From assembly GCA_030765045.1 (NCBI GenBank), contig CM060972.1, positions 59,900,773 through 59,964,772 on the forward strand: a DNA stretch of 64,000 bases. Direction: 5' to 3'. The notes beneath the pieces are model-generated. The model saw nothing but the letters and a program-made list of their open reading frames with translations, was not told the origin of the DNA and made no database searches. Source of the stretch: Tenodera sinensis (Eukaryota > Arthropoda > Insecta > Mantodea > Mantidae). Shown here one piece after another: positions 1-10,189 of this stretch. The position numbers and the translations under genes are program-made. Positions within the stretch are counted from its first letter, which is position 1. Each line of letters starts with the position of its first letter.

Positions 1-880
1 TATACCATATTACACCAACATTCCTTGTAATTATTCAGCCACATTAATCATCATCTTAACAATGCTTTGTAATATTTTTCCAAATGATGAATGCACATGT
101 CTATTATCTTCAGCAGTATTCAGAATGCTGCAGCATATGCCCTTTTTATCCTACTCTTCATGTTCTTTATAAGTTATTGACTGACCAAGATAGACATGTC
201 TATAACTGACCATCTCCATGCAATAAGGGCATGCATATATTGCCCATTAACACTGTTATTTTTCTTCCAAGGGTGTGAGTGTTTTGTGGTAGATTTATTG
301 ATGTGTATTTGGCTTAAAGCTGGGTATTAATACAACTAAATATGGCATATGCTGGTGAGTTTAAAACAGAGGGTATCACTTTTGACTATTGTGTTTTGGT
401 AAAACATTATTAAAAATGAACCTTTGGATAAAAAATGGCATGTTTAAAACCTAAAATATCTTGACCCAATCTAGATCTTTCTCAGAAAGATTGAAAAAAG
501 AAAAAAAAGCAAATGACTTTAGAGGTTGTAGTCTAAAGAAAAAGCTTTGTTTTATTGCTGCAGTAACTACCAAGGAATTGTGGAAAGTCAGTAAAGGAAC
601 TCTGAAAAAGAAACACAAGAACAGAAGGATATACTTACAATACAGATATGCTTTATATTTTAGAAAGAAGCAGGATTGATCTTTATATGTATGAAACCTC
701 TTTCACACAAGCAATGAAATAATAAAAATGAGATACATTAGCAGAAATGCAATTATGTTAAGAGAAAATTTCAAACCAAATTTTTTTTGTTATGTGGCAC
801 TCTACATAATTCAAGGTTTATAAAATAAAATCAGTATTATTTCACCAATAATTTGGCTTAAGGCAACTTCTGTAACAAAC
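1..880. other. AT-rich sequence, nothing recognised
   Basis: No convincing exon, RNA gene or repeat was seen. Short open frames here are lysine-rich and AT-driven. If the exon at 919-1095 belongs to a longer minus-strand gene, this stretch would be its next intron. Confidence 0.5.
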
Positions 881-918
881 GACTATCACATGCAGTACAT
901 GGCACTGGATGAACGTAC

Positions 919-1095
919 CTTGAGGTTATACAAGTCTTTGGACAGTTGTCTATACTTGGACCTTAAGAAGATCAAATCTCTTCTCTCAGAGATCAGCTGT
1001 CTTTCTGCCTGCATTGCACGTCTATTCAGTGCTCTGAGAGTTCCAAGGGTTACATCCCTGCTGTGTCTACACTGCCACAGAAGCAATTCTCCTCT
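919..1095 (-). CDS. Internal coding exon of a coiled-coil protein gene (partial)
   Basis: A 177-bp exon on the minus strand encodes 59 residues in phase 0-0. It is preceded by a good 3' splice site (CTGCTGTTGCAG) and followed by a near-perfect 5' splice site (AAG then GTACGT). The peptide begins RGELLLWQCRHS and continues with charged, heptad-like sequence (ALNRRAMQAERQLISERRD, then LRSKYRQLSKDLYNLK), consistent with a coiled coil. Base composition is clearly less AT-rich than the flanks. I do not recognise the protein. The exon at 8754-8886 on the same strand may belong to the same gene. The following exons would lie to the left of the window. The splice signals and clean phase argue against a chance open frame; the function is unknown. 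Confidence 0.6.
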
Positions 1096-1529
1096 CTGCA
1101 ACAGCAGTGGACATTTAAATGAACGAATTATTTAGTCATCAAATATACATTTACAGGTACCTATTTACATACATACATTTAGGAGTCTAGCACATCAAAA
1201 ATTTGGCTCTTCCATATCTTAAACCCTGGTTGTGGAAATAATCACTAAAATGAATCTCCACATTACACATTCTGTCTTTTGCACATTTCTTAAGCTGCTT
1301 ATCCATTCTTGTTAAAATGCTCCTAGCTCATTAATTTTCTCTTCCCATAAATCCCTTGAAAAAAAGCATTCAAATAATATTACAGTCCTGCATCAAAATA
1401 TAAATATCTATAAATAAGGTAGAATCTTTTAATGAACTCTTGAGTGATATAAATCCTGATGTAGTGGTAGTGTCTGAGCATGGATTGAAAGCTGACAAAA
1501 TTCATTTGTAAAAAATAAACAATTATAAC

Positions 1530-1931
1530 ATGGTAAGTAACTACTGTAGAGCAAAGTCAAAGGGTGGTGGTTTGGCCAATGCTCATTCATCTATTGAAAT
1601 AAATTGCATAGAGTTGATAAAAGCTGTTAGTATTGAAAAGACAATAGAAATTACTGCAATCAAAGTTACTATAGTTTACAGCCCTCTAATCATATTGGGT
1701 GTTTTTCGCTCTCCTTTAGAATCTATCAATAATTTTCTTGAACAGCTAGTAACAAATCTGCATGAAATTTGTATACAAAACACTCATATAATAATTACTG
1801 GAAATCTAAATATTAACAGGGATGATAGAAATGTGGAGTATAAGAAACTAAGGGATCTTTTTAACACATTCAATATTAGTGATAGGATATTGGCTCCCAC
1901 AAGGGTGACAAAGTTCTGCAACACTGATTGA
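1530..1931 (+). pseudogene. LINE endonuclease fragment
   Basis: A 133-codon open stretch encodes the middle and end of an AP-type endonuclease of a non-LTR retrotransposon. Visible motifs are SKGGGLAN, IVYSPLIILGVFRSP and IIITGNLNINRDD. In intact LINEs this enzyme nicks the target DNA to prime reverse transcription. The upstream part continues in another frame from about 1430 (PDVVVVSEHGLK), so the open frame is a fragment and the apparent start methionine is not the true start. Confidence 0.7.
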
Positions 1932-2696
1932 TTATATTGCTACTAATTATGATATGCAGGATGTTTATGTAAGTGTTATTAATAGCCTGCAATTAGATTA
2001 TTATGCACAGATGATATAAATTAATAAAGATTCATTAATGAATGCTAAAGGTAGTATAAATGTTATGTATCATTGAATGATGATAATATTGAGGCACTAA
2101 AAATATCTCTTAAACAAGAAACCTGGGAGGCTATGATTCAGTGGAAGGTATTAACCTAAAATGGGATAGTTTTTACGATATTTTTAATTATCATTTTAAT
2201 AATGCATGTCCATATGTTATGAGAAAGAAAAAAGCCTGCAGGTCAAGTAAAATTATGCTAAATACACAGGGAATGGATATAAAAAAAATAATGAAGGATG
2301 CATATAAGTTCTACAATCAACAGGTTGGGAGTACTACCAAAATAAATTCAAAAATTTAAAAAAAGTTTCAAAATGTACTGGTAAAAATAGGAGACACTGA
2401 ATATAGAGAAAAATTAGGAAATAGCAGAAATGTAACTAAGGATGCTTGGAATATAATAAATTGGGAAAAAAAACAGGAGGAAAAAAAATGAAAATGTAAT
2501 TACTAAATTGAATAAAGTGGAAACAAATCCAGATGTCATATGTAATATATTTAATGCATTTTTTAAGACCACCACCTTTAACAAATGCCAGTGCAAGTCA
2601 ACCAATCTCAGAGAAAGACAGCCTATATGTCACCAATTCAATGTTTGTATGTCTTACAGACAAAAAGGAAATATGTAATTAATACTTTAGAATCTA

Positions 2697-3017
2697 GTGG
2701 CTGAGATGAAAAGGTTTAAACAATGTAAGCATGGATTGATTAAGCCACATGTATGCTTAATAAATTATTCTCTGGTAAGTGGTAAATTTCCCTCGTGTTT
2801 AAAAGTTAGTATTGTATGCCCAGTGTTCGAAAAAGGTGATAAAACTCTAATATCAAATTATCGACCTATCACACTAATCTCAACACTAGTGGAACTCCTG
2901 GAGAAGGTTATATTTGTCAGAATGGACAAATTTCTATCAGTAAACGATGTAGTTAGGAGTACACAACATGGGTTTTATAAGAACTATTCTACAATAACAG
3001 CTACCATAGTTTCTTAA
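2697..3017 (+). pseudogene. LINE reverse transcriptase fragment
   Basis: The open stretch encodes the fingers/palm start of a non-LTR reverse transcriptase. It contains KVSIVCPVFEKGDKTLISNY, then RPITLISTLVELLEK and TQHGFYKNYSTITATIV, which match the conserved block upstream of the catalytic aspartates. The frame then breaks. The catalytic YADD block is found about 300 bp further on in another frame (near 3325). Residues 2963-3079 of this region are duplicated exactly at 3480-3596. Confidence 0.8.
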
Positions 3018-3392
3018 GAAGAGCACAGCTAAACTTGAAAGCGAGAATAAGATAGCAGGTGTATTCTCAGATTTAGTGTGGATCATAGGATATTACTAAG
3101 GAAACTGAACAGCTATGGGATAAGGGGTTTGGCGGAAAAACCACTGTTATCATATTTAAGTAATCAGAAACAAAGAACAGAAATTCCATTTTACAATGTT
3201 TACCACAAAGTAACACACAAATCAAAAGATGGAATAGTTCAATGTGGTGTACCACTCTGTATTGGGTCCACTACTATTTATATTATACACAAATGATACC
3301 CCAACAATCCCAAACTCTATCATATGCTGATGATACAGCAGTGTTGTGTTGGGATTCGTCTGTACAGGGACTTACTAAACAAATTAATTCTG

Positions 3393-3746
3393 GTGAGTTA
3401 ATTAATAACACTGAACAACACTTACAACATATTTTTCCGGGACGCGTTTCGAAGGTAACTTTCCTCCATTATCAACCGGACAACATGGGTTTTATAAGAA
3501 CTATTCTACAATAACAGCTACCATAGTTTCTTAAGAAGAGCACAGCTAAACTTGAAAGCGAGAATAAGATAGCAGGTGTATTCTCAGATTTAGTGTTATT
3601 GTCCGGTTGATAATGGAGGAAAGTTACCTTCGAAACGCGTCCCGGAAAAATATGTTGTAAGTGTTGTTCAGTGTTATTAATTAACTCACCTTTTAAATTA
3701 CATTAATTACAACAACACTGTTTTCAAACTTCTATGAAAGGAAGAT
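3393..3746. repeat. Palindromic insertion in the LINE with 12-bp flanking duplication
   Basis: The LINE sequence is interrupted after AAATTAATTCTG (3381-3392), and the same 12 bases recur at 3747-3758 where the LINE frame resumes. Inside are two 92-bp arms (3392-3483 and 3599-3690) that are exact reverse complements as read. The loop is an exact 117-bp copy (3480-3596) of the LINE's own sequence at 2963-3079, 517 bp upstream. A further 56 bp of unknown origin follows the right arm. Confidence 0.85.
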
Positions 3747-4757
3747 AAATTAATTCTGTCTTAGCTCATATAGTCAACTACTTTAATATAAATCAACCAG
3801 AATGCAATATAAGTAAGACAAAAGTAGTTAATTTTAATGTATCACATAGATGTAGTGGAAATCAACCTGCTGTTGAAATATATAATGAATTTATCGAAGA
3901 AAGTGAACAAAAACTATTTCTGGGTATAGTCTTTGACAAACATCTAACTTGGTATGTACACATTGGTAGGGTATGTAGTAAAGTAACTACGGGTATATAC
4001 CTAATGACATATTTTTTTAGATTTAAAACTTCTAAAAGCTATTTCTTATGGTGTTATATATCCACATTTATTATAAGGTATTGAGCTCTGGGGGTGCAGC
4101 TAGTGTACATATTAACAGACTACTGATTTTACAAAAGAAATGCATAAGAGTAATATCAAATGTTAGCACTGTACATTCTTGCAAACAATTATTTATAAAA
4201 AATAATGCACTTACAGTCATATCATTCATTGTATGTATACAGAGTAATAATGGTGCTACAAAACTCAAATGATCTTGCTGGAAATTATGATGTGCATGTG
4301 GATAAGAGAACACAAAATGATATATATATATATATATATGTAGGTGTGCTCACATTAGGAAAGTTAGTGATAAAGATCCCTTAAACTTAGGAGCAACCAG
4401 TATAATAAACTTCCAAGAGAACTCAAATCCATAAAACAAAATTGAAGCAATATTTTGTAAATAGACCATTATCTAGACTTGAGGAAATGTGATTATTGTT
4501 TAGGTGATTCCTGTTCTTATGTATAAGTGAATAATGTAAACTTATGTATTGTATATGATTTCTTATATTCCTATATAGTTAAAATGCTTAAAACATGTAA
4601 TGACAAGCATACAAGCAATAAAGAGGATTAAAGGGAATCCTAGCTTTTAACTACTTGTTAAACCTTATCATTGTGTATATCCCACCAGTTTCATCCCATA
4701 TATTATCCCTGCATCTTTTAAGCATTTCACACTCCAGTATGGAACATACCATTCCAA

Positions 4758-5618
4758 TTTTTACTTTCTCTACTGGTAAGTAGGGGAAGTATTGTATTCC
4801 ACCCAAAAATTCGATGTCAATATTTCACCGGAAAGCTGTGTTTTGAGACCCCCAGAATCCAAAAAAAGCATTTTTAGAAAAAGTTCCACATGCATGCGCG
4901 CGCGTGTGTCTGTCAGTCTCTGGACAGCATAACTCAAAAACGAAAATTTGCTTAAAAACCAAATTTAGTATTTAAGTTTAATGTCTTTCAAGAAAGCGAC
5001 ATGAAGATTTTGAAGAAAATAGCCCCACCCTAAACTACCCTTTACATCAAACATTTTTCAAAAAATTTGATTTTCTTGAAAATGGCTCTAACGATTTTGG
5101 TTAAAATGTCATATGTTTGAGATATTTTTATGACAAATGAAATGTATATCTTGAATTTTCTGGCTATAGCCCCTGTAGTTGTTTTTACTCTGGACGACTT
5201 TTGCATAACTGGTAAACTGTTAGAGATAGGCCAAATCACACTATACAAAATATGTAGATCTTGCTAAAATACACATTTTATGTCTAAATAAATTTCCTTG
5301 TAGAGTGAACCATTTAGGAGATATTCCTTGTTATATGTGTGAGTTTCAGAAAACTTAAAAACTTTCATGAAATGGAACATCATTGTTCATTTTTTATATG
5401 TTGCAAAGAGAACGGAGCCTCAAAGCCTTAAAAGATTTGACTATCACACAAAGTCTGCTGTGTTATATTCCTCTTGCGCCTACAAGAAAATAAGCAATAA
5501 GATAATTTGTACAAATGTTTATCTCAAGTAACTCGAAGAAGATATAGGGATAAGAGTTTCTAAGAATGGTTAGTACAAGAGTAGAGAAAGTCATGTGAGT
5601 GCAATACATCAGATTTTT
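4758..5618 (-). repeat. Rep-A copy 1 (861 bp, near full length)
   Basis: A member of the window's commonest interspersed repeat. In family orientation the left end reads AAAAATCTGATGTGTTGCAC followed by ACTTTCTCTACT, and the right end reads AGTAGAGAAAGTAAAAAT, so a short ACTTTCTCTACT motif lies inverted near both ends. The copy carries the family's internal CA/GT tract (here GCGCGCGCGTGTGTCTGTCAG) next to a conserved core. No protein-coding frame is conserved among copies. Confidence 0.8.
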
Positions 5619-5639
5619 CACATATAGTGCATCTTTCTT

Positions 5640-6200
5640 TACAATCGTTTCTTAAGTAGTCCTTTTAGCATTATGTATTTACAATTGTTAACATTACTGT
5701 GCAAAGTACTTGCAAGATACTTAATGATATATCATAATTATTAGCTATTACTTAATGTTTGATGTTTGTTTACATTTACATTTTGAATATACATAAATAT
5801 ATAAAAACTAAGAGCATTTATGCATAATTCATGAAAAATGATACAATACAATGTTTTATTTTCTCCTCATTGGTATCAATGACTAGTCACATTTATTATG
5901 TTTAGTACCTGTTTTAAACTATACTTAGGATAAGCATGTATGCTATTTTTCTTGGAAATACCTAGATTTTAATCCACTGACCCAGTGCTAAGAAAAAGTT
6001 TTAGAAAGATTTAGTTTAAAAATGCAAACTTACTTTACATACAGGGTCCTTATTTTAGAATTTTGTGAGAAGACAGCAAAAGTGCGGCGGAGTTCGTGGA
6101 GCTGATTGCCAGGAGCAAGTGGATCTTACAACCAGTGATTGGCACACACTCTTATACTTAATCAAAACATGTTAAAAAAATGTGTACTTATATTTCTCAC
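5640..6200. other. AT-rich sequence, nothing recognised
   Basis: No gene or clear repeat seen. A short GC-richer island near 6060-6140 might be a small exon or an old transposon piece, but no splice-site pair or protein match supports a call. Confidence 0.4.
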
Positions 6201-6204
6201 TTTC

Positions 6205-6425
6205 GATGCTGAAAATGTCCTCCTCCATCTGCTGGTACACACTATAGACATCTTCTTGTGAAAGAATGGACAACATTTTGAAGTTTCACTGCAGTGATGG
6301 CTTCAATTTCCTCTGTTATATACTCCTTAACTTCATCAACAGAATGCAGATTTTTCTTGTACACCCTACCTTTTAATGTTCCCCACAGATAAAAGTCACA
6401 AAGTAGTTAAACAAGGCAATATCAT
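6205..6425 (-). pseudogene. Mariner-like transposase C-terminal remnant
   Basis: Read on the minus strand across frameshifts, this encodes DFYLWGTLKGRVYKKNLHSV followed by DEVKEYITEEI and a VHSFTRRC block. That order resembles the region after the third catalytic aspartate and the C-terminal tail of arthropod mariner-like transposases of the type with an LWG-LK motif. It is broken and too short to work. A second copy of part of the segment lies inverted at 6471-6567. Confidence 0.5.
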
Positions 6426-6567
6426 GGTTTTTAAGCAACATTAATGTATTAAAACAAAGTATTAGAAATATACAAGAAAAATCTGCATTCTATTGATGAA
6501 GTTAAGCAGTATATAATAGAGGAAATCATCACTGCAGTGAAACTTAAAAATGTTGTCCATTCTTTCA
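6260..6567. repeat. Inverted pair of a transposase fragment
   Basis: The segment 6260-6362 recurs in reverse complement at 6471-6567 with a spacer of about 108 bp. Identity is high but not perfect (for example one copy lacks six bases). Both copies encode the same peptide piece (YKKNLHS-DEVK) of a mariner-like transposase remnant. Confidence 0.7.
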
Positions 6568-6584
6568 TAATTGAACAGAAAATA

Positions 6585-7640
6585 TACGTTTTCATGCTCT
6601 TGGATTAAAAAGAAAAAAAAAGTGCTTTCAGAAAAAGCTCTGTGTATCTATGTGTGTATAAAAATGTTGGTTAAATACTGAACTCCTATCATCATCATCG
6701 TCACCGTTGCCATCGCCGCCGCAACCACCACCACCACCACCACCACCATCACCTTAATTATAATCATCATCACAGTCATCATAATCATAATCATCATCAT
6801 CATCATCATCATCATCAGATGGAGGACTTACATCCCCTAGGTCTCAGAAGCCTGTTGGAAAGCAAATGAACCTGTGGACCAGGCACAGTGAAGACCTGGA
6901 AGTGGGTGGTCAGTACAGCACCAGGTATGACAATAAGGAAGAGGATGATATGAAATGCAGGTGAAATGGATGATTGGATAGGTGATGATGGAGCACCTAG
7001 TGCAATGAGTGGTGGGGAAAACCAGAGAACCCAGAGAAAACCTGCAAAGGTGCCACTTCATCCACCACGAATACCATATGCGGGTACCTGGGATCAAATA
7101 TGAGCTGCCTTGGTGATAGGCGAATGGTCAAACCACTCAGCCATGGCACTGCCCTTAAATACTGAACTTGGGATTTAATTTCAGCATCTTCAAAGAATGA
7201 CATATGATGATTTTCAAAATAATCCTTCCATCTCATAGTACCCTTTACATAAAAAAAATTCATTGTTTTTTTTTTATTTTCTTAAAAATGTCAACAATTT
7301 TTATTAAAATACCATAAGTTTAAGATATTTTTATGACAAAATTTTGTTGGTAAAACCTATTAAGACATCTAATTCAGAATGACCTTTGTATAAATGGTAA
7401 CCCATTAGAGATTAACAAAGTCTTACTACACAAAAAAATGTTGATGTAGATCTCATCAAAGCACATAGTTTATGGCAAATACATTTTTGGGGCCATTAAC
7501 CATTTCCAAAATATTCTTTGTTATTAGTTTGAATGTTTAAAAGCTTCTGCTATTTTCAAGAGAAAAATTGCTTTTTTTTTTTTTTTTTTTTTTGTGGTCA
7601 TGCAAAGAGCATGAAATTTCAAAGACATCACATAGCAACT
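6585..7640 (-). repeat. Rep-A copy 2 (old, interrupted by a SINE)
   Basis: Diverged Rep-A sequence lies on either side of a SINE insertion (6685-7154). The left part has the region next to the CA/GT tract (AGAAAAAGCTCTGTGTATC). The right part continues with CATCTTCAAAGAATGACAT, CCCTTTACAT and the block related to AGATATTTTTATGACAAA. It is more diverged than copies at 19.9, 30.0, 31.1 and 39.7 kb, so it is an older insertion. Confidence 0.65.
6685..7154 (-). mobile_element. tRNA-derived SINE (family 1) with ATC-type tail
   Basis: The insertion is flanked by a perfect 14-bp target-site duplication TTAAATACTGAACT (6671-6684 and 7155-7168). Read on the minus strand, the head is a decayed tRNA-like promoter (GGCTGAGTGGTTTGACC, box B remnant TTTGATCCCAG). 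The body matches the SINEs at 55.2 and 62.1 kb (CATATGGTATTCGTGGTGG). The 3' tail is a trinucleotide microsatellite (ATC/ACC on the plus strand, 6685-6820). The copy lies inside a Rep-A copy, so it is younger than that. Confidence 0.85.
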
Positions 7641-7916
7641 CGCCTTTTAAAAATATTACTGTTTTTACCCACTGTATTGCAATATTTACAATAAATGTGT
7701 AAATATGTGAGACAGAATATTAGAAGACCCCAAAAGAAAATCGTTTATGTGAATATTTGTTAAAAGTGTAATTTGTTTCTTGATGTTGGTATGAGTTGGT
7801 TAAATGACGAAAATGTCTTGCAAATGTTCATTGTTAGGAACAACTAAGTTAGTTTAAAGACGTCATAAATATTTCCATATTTGATTTTAATATATATGTA
7901 TAAATATTAGAATTAT
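7640..7916. other. AT-rich sequence, nothing recognised
   Basis: No coding or repeat signal beyond short A/T runs. Confidence 0.4.
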
Positions 7917-8295
7917 ATGTGTTCCATAATAAAAGTAAGGGAGGATGGTTAGGGATCGCTTCCCTAACAAGAAAGAACTATTTGATGGACGCATACGCGG
8001 ATGTATACGAAAAAGGTGGTGTCACGTGAGGTGACGCCATAATCTTCCCACAGCATGTGTGTAATCAAGGCGTAAGGACGTGTTGATGTAACGCGTGAAC
8101 ATTGTAGAACTTTCACCAGACTTTCATCAAGCATTGGTTCCACTAAATGAAAAAGTGGAAAGGTTTTAAATCATTTAAAACGGTGCTAGGAGGATTTATT
8201 TTAATGTAAAATATAGAAAAAGTGTTAATAAAATAATACATTGTGGTGAAGAAACATCGTGTGATTTTTCATTCCATCCGTTACCACGCCCTGAG
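7917..8295. other. CpG-richer segment, possible solo LTR
   Basis: This stretch has many CpG steps (GCATACGCGGATG, TAACGCGTGAAC) inside AT-rich DNA. It starts with TGTG and ends near ATCACA. It contains an AATAAA-like signal near 8230 and two small hairpins (TTAGGGA/TTCCCTAA; GGTGTCAC/GTGACGCC). That layout would suit a solo LTR, but no 4-6 bp target duplication was found and no second copy is in the window. Confidence 0.25.
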
Positions 8296-8753
8296 ATCAC
8301 AAAGATTTCAATAGCTTAAAGACCCAACGAAGCATAATTATAAAAACTGCACCATATGCAATGAATCTTTATATCAATTAATGAGAAGTAAATAGAAAAA
8401 TAAGCATTTGCAAGAATAATGTATAGAAGAAAGAAAATAGAGAAAGTGAATGCAACACAGATATTTTTTTTAGTTTGAAGAAAGAAAGGACGATCACAAA
8501 AGCCTGCTTAAAAATTAGATTGAAATACAGTAATATATTCTTTTGAAATATAAATGTTAGAAGTTTAGTTCAACAAGATTTTAATGACAGCATTCACTTC
8601 TTCAACTGTAAAAACAGCAGTTGACGTGTTTTGGTATGGAAAGAATTAAGTACACGCTGCCTGTTCATCCATTTGGAAGAGGATACATAAAACTTCAGCC
8701 AAGGAGTCTTCAGGCTCCTTGATGGCCCTCCTACTGACTGACAATATGTTTAC

Positions 8754-8886
8754 CAACCTCAGTGTCCTGCAGCAAATACTGATCCACCTCCTTTCCCTCT
8801 TGTTCAAGAGAATGCAACACTCGGTCCACTGTCATTCTCATCTGCACTGCTTCACCTTTCTGCTGCTCAACAGCATAGAACATGCC
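8754..8886 (-). CDS. Coding exon of a minus-strand gene (partial, probably same gene as 919-1095)
   Basis: A short exon follows a good 3' splice site (TTAATTTGTTGCAG). It encodes GMFYAVEQQKGEAVQMRMTV and then DRVLHSLEQEGKEVDQYLLQ-DTE, a charged, amphipathic sequence suggestive of a coiled coil. The exon end is uncertain. A 5' splice site GTAAAC would end it at 8754 (phase 1), and GTTGGT would end it at 8758 (phase 0, which would join in frame to the exon at 919-1095). Its base composition is much less AT-rich than the neighbourhood. I do not recognise the protein. The reading frame also continues to a stop about 10 codons further, so a terminal exon cannot be excluded. Confidence 0.5.
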
Positions 8887-8961
8887 CTGCAACAAATTAA
8901 CAGTTTCATAGGCATTTATCAAATAACAGTATATTAAACATCAAACACCACACACCACACA

Positions 8962-9960
8962 CTCCTATCAAAATTAGGATAAATGATGTGTTATTAGAGT
9001 AAATAGACAACATAAAATTTCTGGGCCTTCAAGTAGACAAATGTTTAGACTGGAAAGCTCACATTAAGTATATGTTGCCCAAACTCAGCTCTGCCTGTTA
9101 TGCTATCCGAGCACTGGCAAACGTGAGTTCCATAGATACACTCAGATTGGTTTACTATCCTTATTTTAACTCTATAATGAAATATGGAATTTTATTTTGG
9201 GACAATTCAGTAGAGAGCAAATGAATATTTCTCATACAAAAGAAGGTTATAAGAATTATTTCCAACAACCATAGCAGACATTCATGTAAAGATCTTTTTA
9301 CCTTGCATGTTACTCTCAATCCTAAAATTCTTCATATGCAATTGATGCACATTTATAATAAACAATTAAATTCATGAAATAGACACTAGACAATATTATG
9401 AAACCGTCGAAATATTTTGTGCTCTTTCTGACAATCTTAAGGAAAAAGTTGACAATTTCAGTGCTTTTAAAATTGCTGCTAAAGAGTACCTATGTTCCAA
9501 ATAATTTTATTCTGTACAAGATTATCTGAATGTCAAATTATCCTGTTAATGCTTATGTAGCTTTGTAAATAGTCTCTTGCTCATTTTATTCTATATAAGA
9601 TTATCTGAATGACAAATTATCCTTTTAATGCTTAGGTAGATTCGTAAGTAGCTTTTTTAGCTCATTTTATTCTTATCACATTATTTGAATGACAAATTAT
9701 CCTGTTAATGCTTATGTAGCTTTGTAGAAAGTTTCTAGCTCATTTTATTCTGTATAAAATGATCTGAATGACAAATTATCCTGTTAATGCTTATATAGCC
9801 TTGTAAGTAATCTCTAGCTCCTTTAGTGACAAATCATTGTTAATTACATTTGATGCCTGTGTGAAAGCTACTGAATGTACTTATATGTATAGAACATATT
9901 TGTATTGTATTTTCTATCTTCTAATTTTAATAGTGCTATTGTCTGAATTTGACTGATTTC
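8962..9960 (+). mobile_element. LINE 3'-terminal fragment (5'-truncated)
   Basis: The first 400 bp encode the C-terminal part of a LINE ORF2. Motifs are IKFLGLQVDKCLDWKAHI, then ALANVSSIDTLRLVYY, IMKYGILFWDNS and IQKKVIRIISNNHSRHSCKDLF, with a few stops. The IQKK-IRI-S block matches that in the LINE at 4.1 kb, so the two belong to the same broad group. The 3' untranslated part holds four 79-bp tandem repeats. This is a typical 5'-truncated insertion. Confidence 0.75.
9504..9820 (+). repeat. Four 78-81-bp tandem repeats in a LINE 3' region
   Basis: Units start at 9504, 9583, 9664 and 9742, each beginning ATTTTATTCT and containing ACAAATTATCCTGTTAATGC and GCTTATGTAGC. Units differ by small indels and substitutions. 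The array sits downstream of the LINE coding remnant. Confidence 0.9.
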
Positions 9961-10189
9961 TAATGTTAGCTTTCTTTATACAATTATTTAACATACCTTG
10001 CTAATAAATTTGACTACAACATACAAAGGGCATAAGCAAAACTTTCTTACATGAGCGTTATTAAAATACTTGGGCATTGATACTGTATGTGCATTGTAAT
10101 GATATAAGCAGATATGATTCTGTTTTGTTTTGTGTGTCTTAGTGTCTAAATTGTGATTATATATATTGCTTGGAATGAAATATTGGCAG

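Larger units (their letters stand above)
1385..4640 (+). mobile_element. Decayed non-LTR retrotransposon (LINE, jockey/CR1-like group)
   Basis: Broken pieces of one LINE open frame can be followed in order. First comes an AP-endonuclease part near 1430-1930, with SEHGLK, then YSPL..FRSPLESINNFLEQL and a GNLNIN block that matches the usual GDFN. The reverse transcriptase part at 2700-3020 has PVFEKGDKTLISNYRPIT and QHGF. The catalytic block SYADDTAVLC is near 3320-3350. A C-terminal part around 3760-4260 includes KLFLGIVFD and LQKKCIRVIS. Stop codons and frameshifts separate all segments, so it is dead. The 3' region ends near an AATAAA-containing tail at about 4620. A 354-bp palindromic insertion with a 12-bp duplication splits the frame after the YADD block. 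Clade assignment is by motif style only. Confidence 0.8.

Noticed and set aside
6055..6130. GC-richer island considered as an exon on the minus strand
   Set aside because: No consistent frame with splice sites; too short to support.
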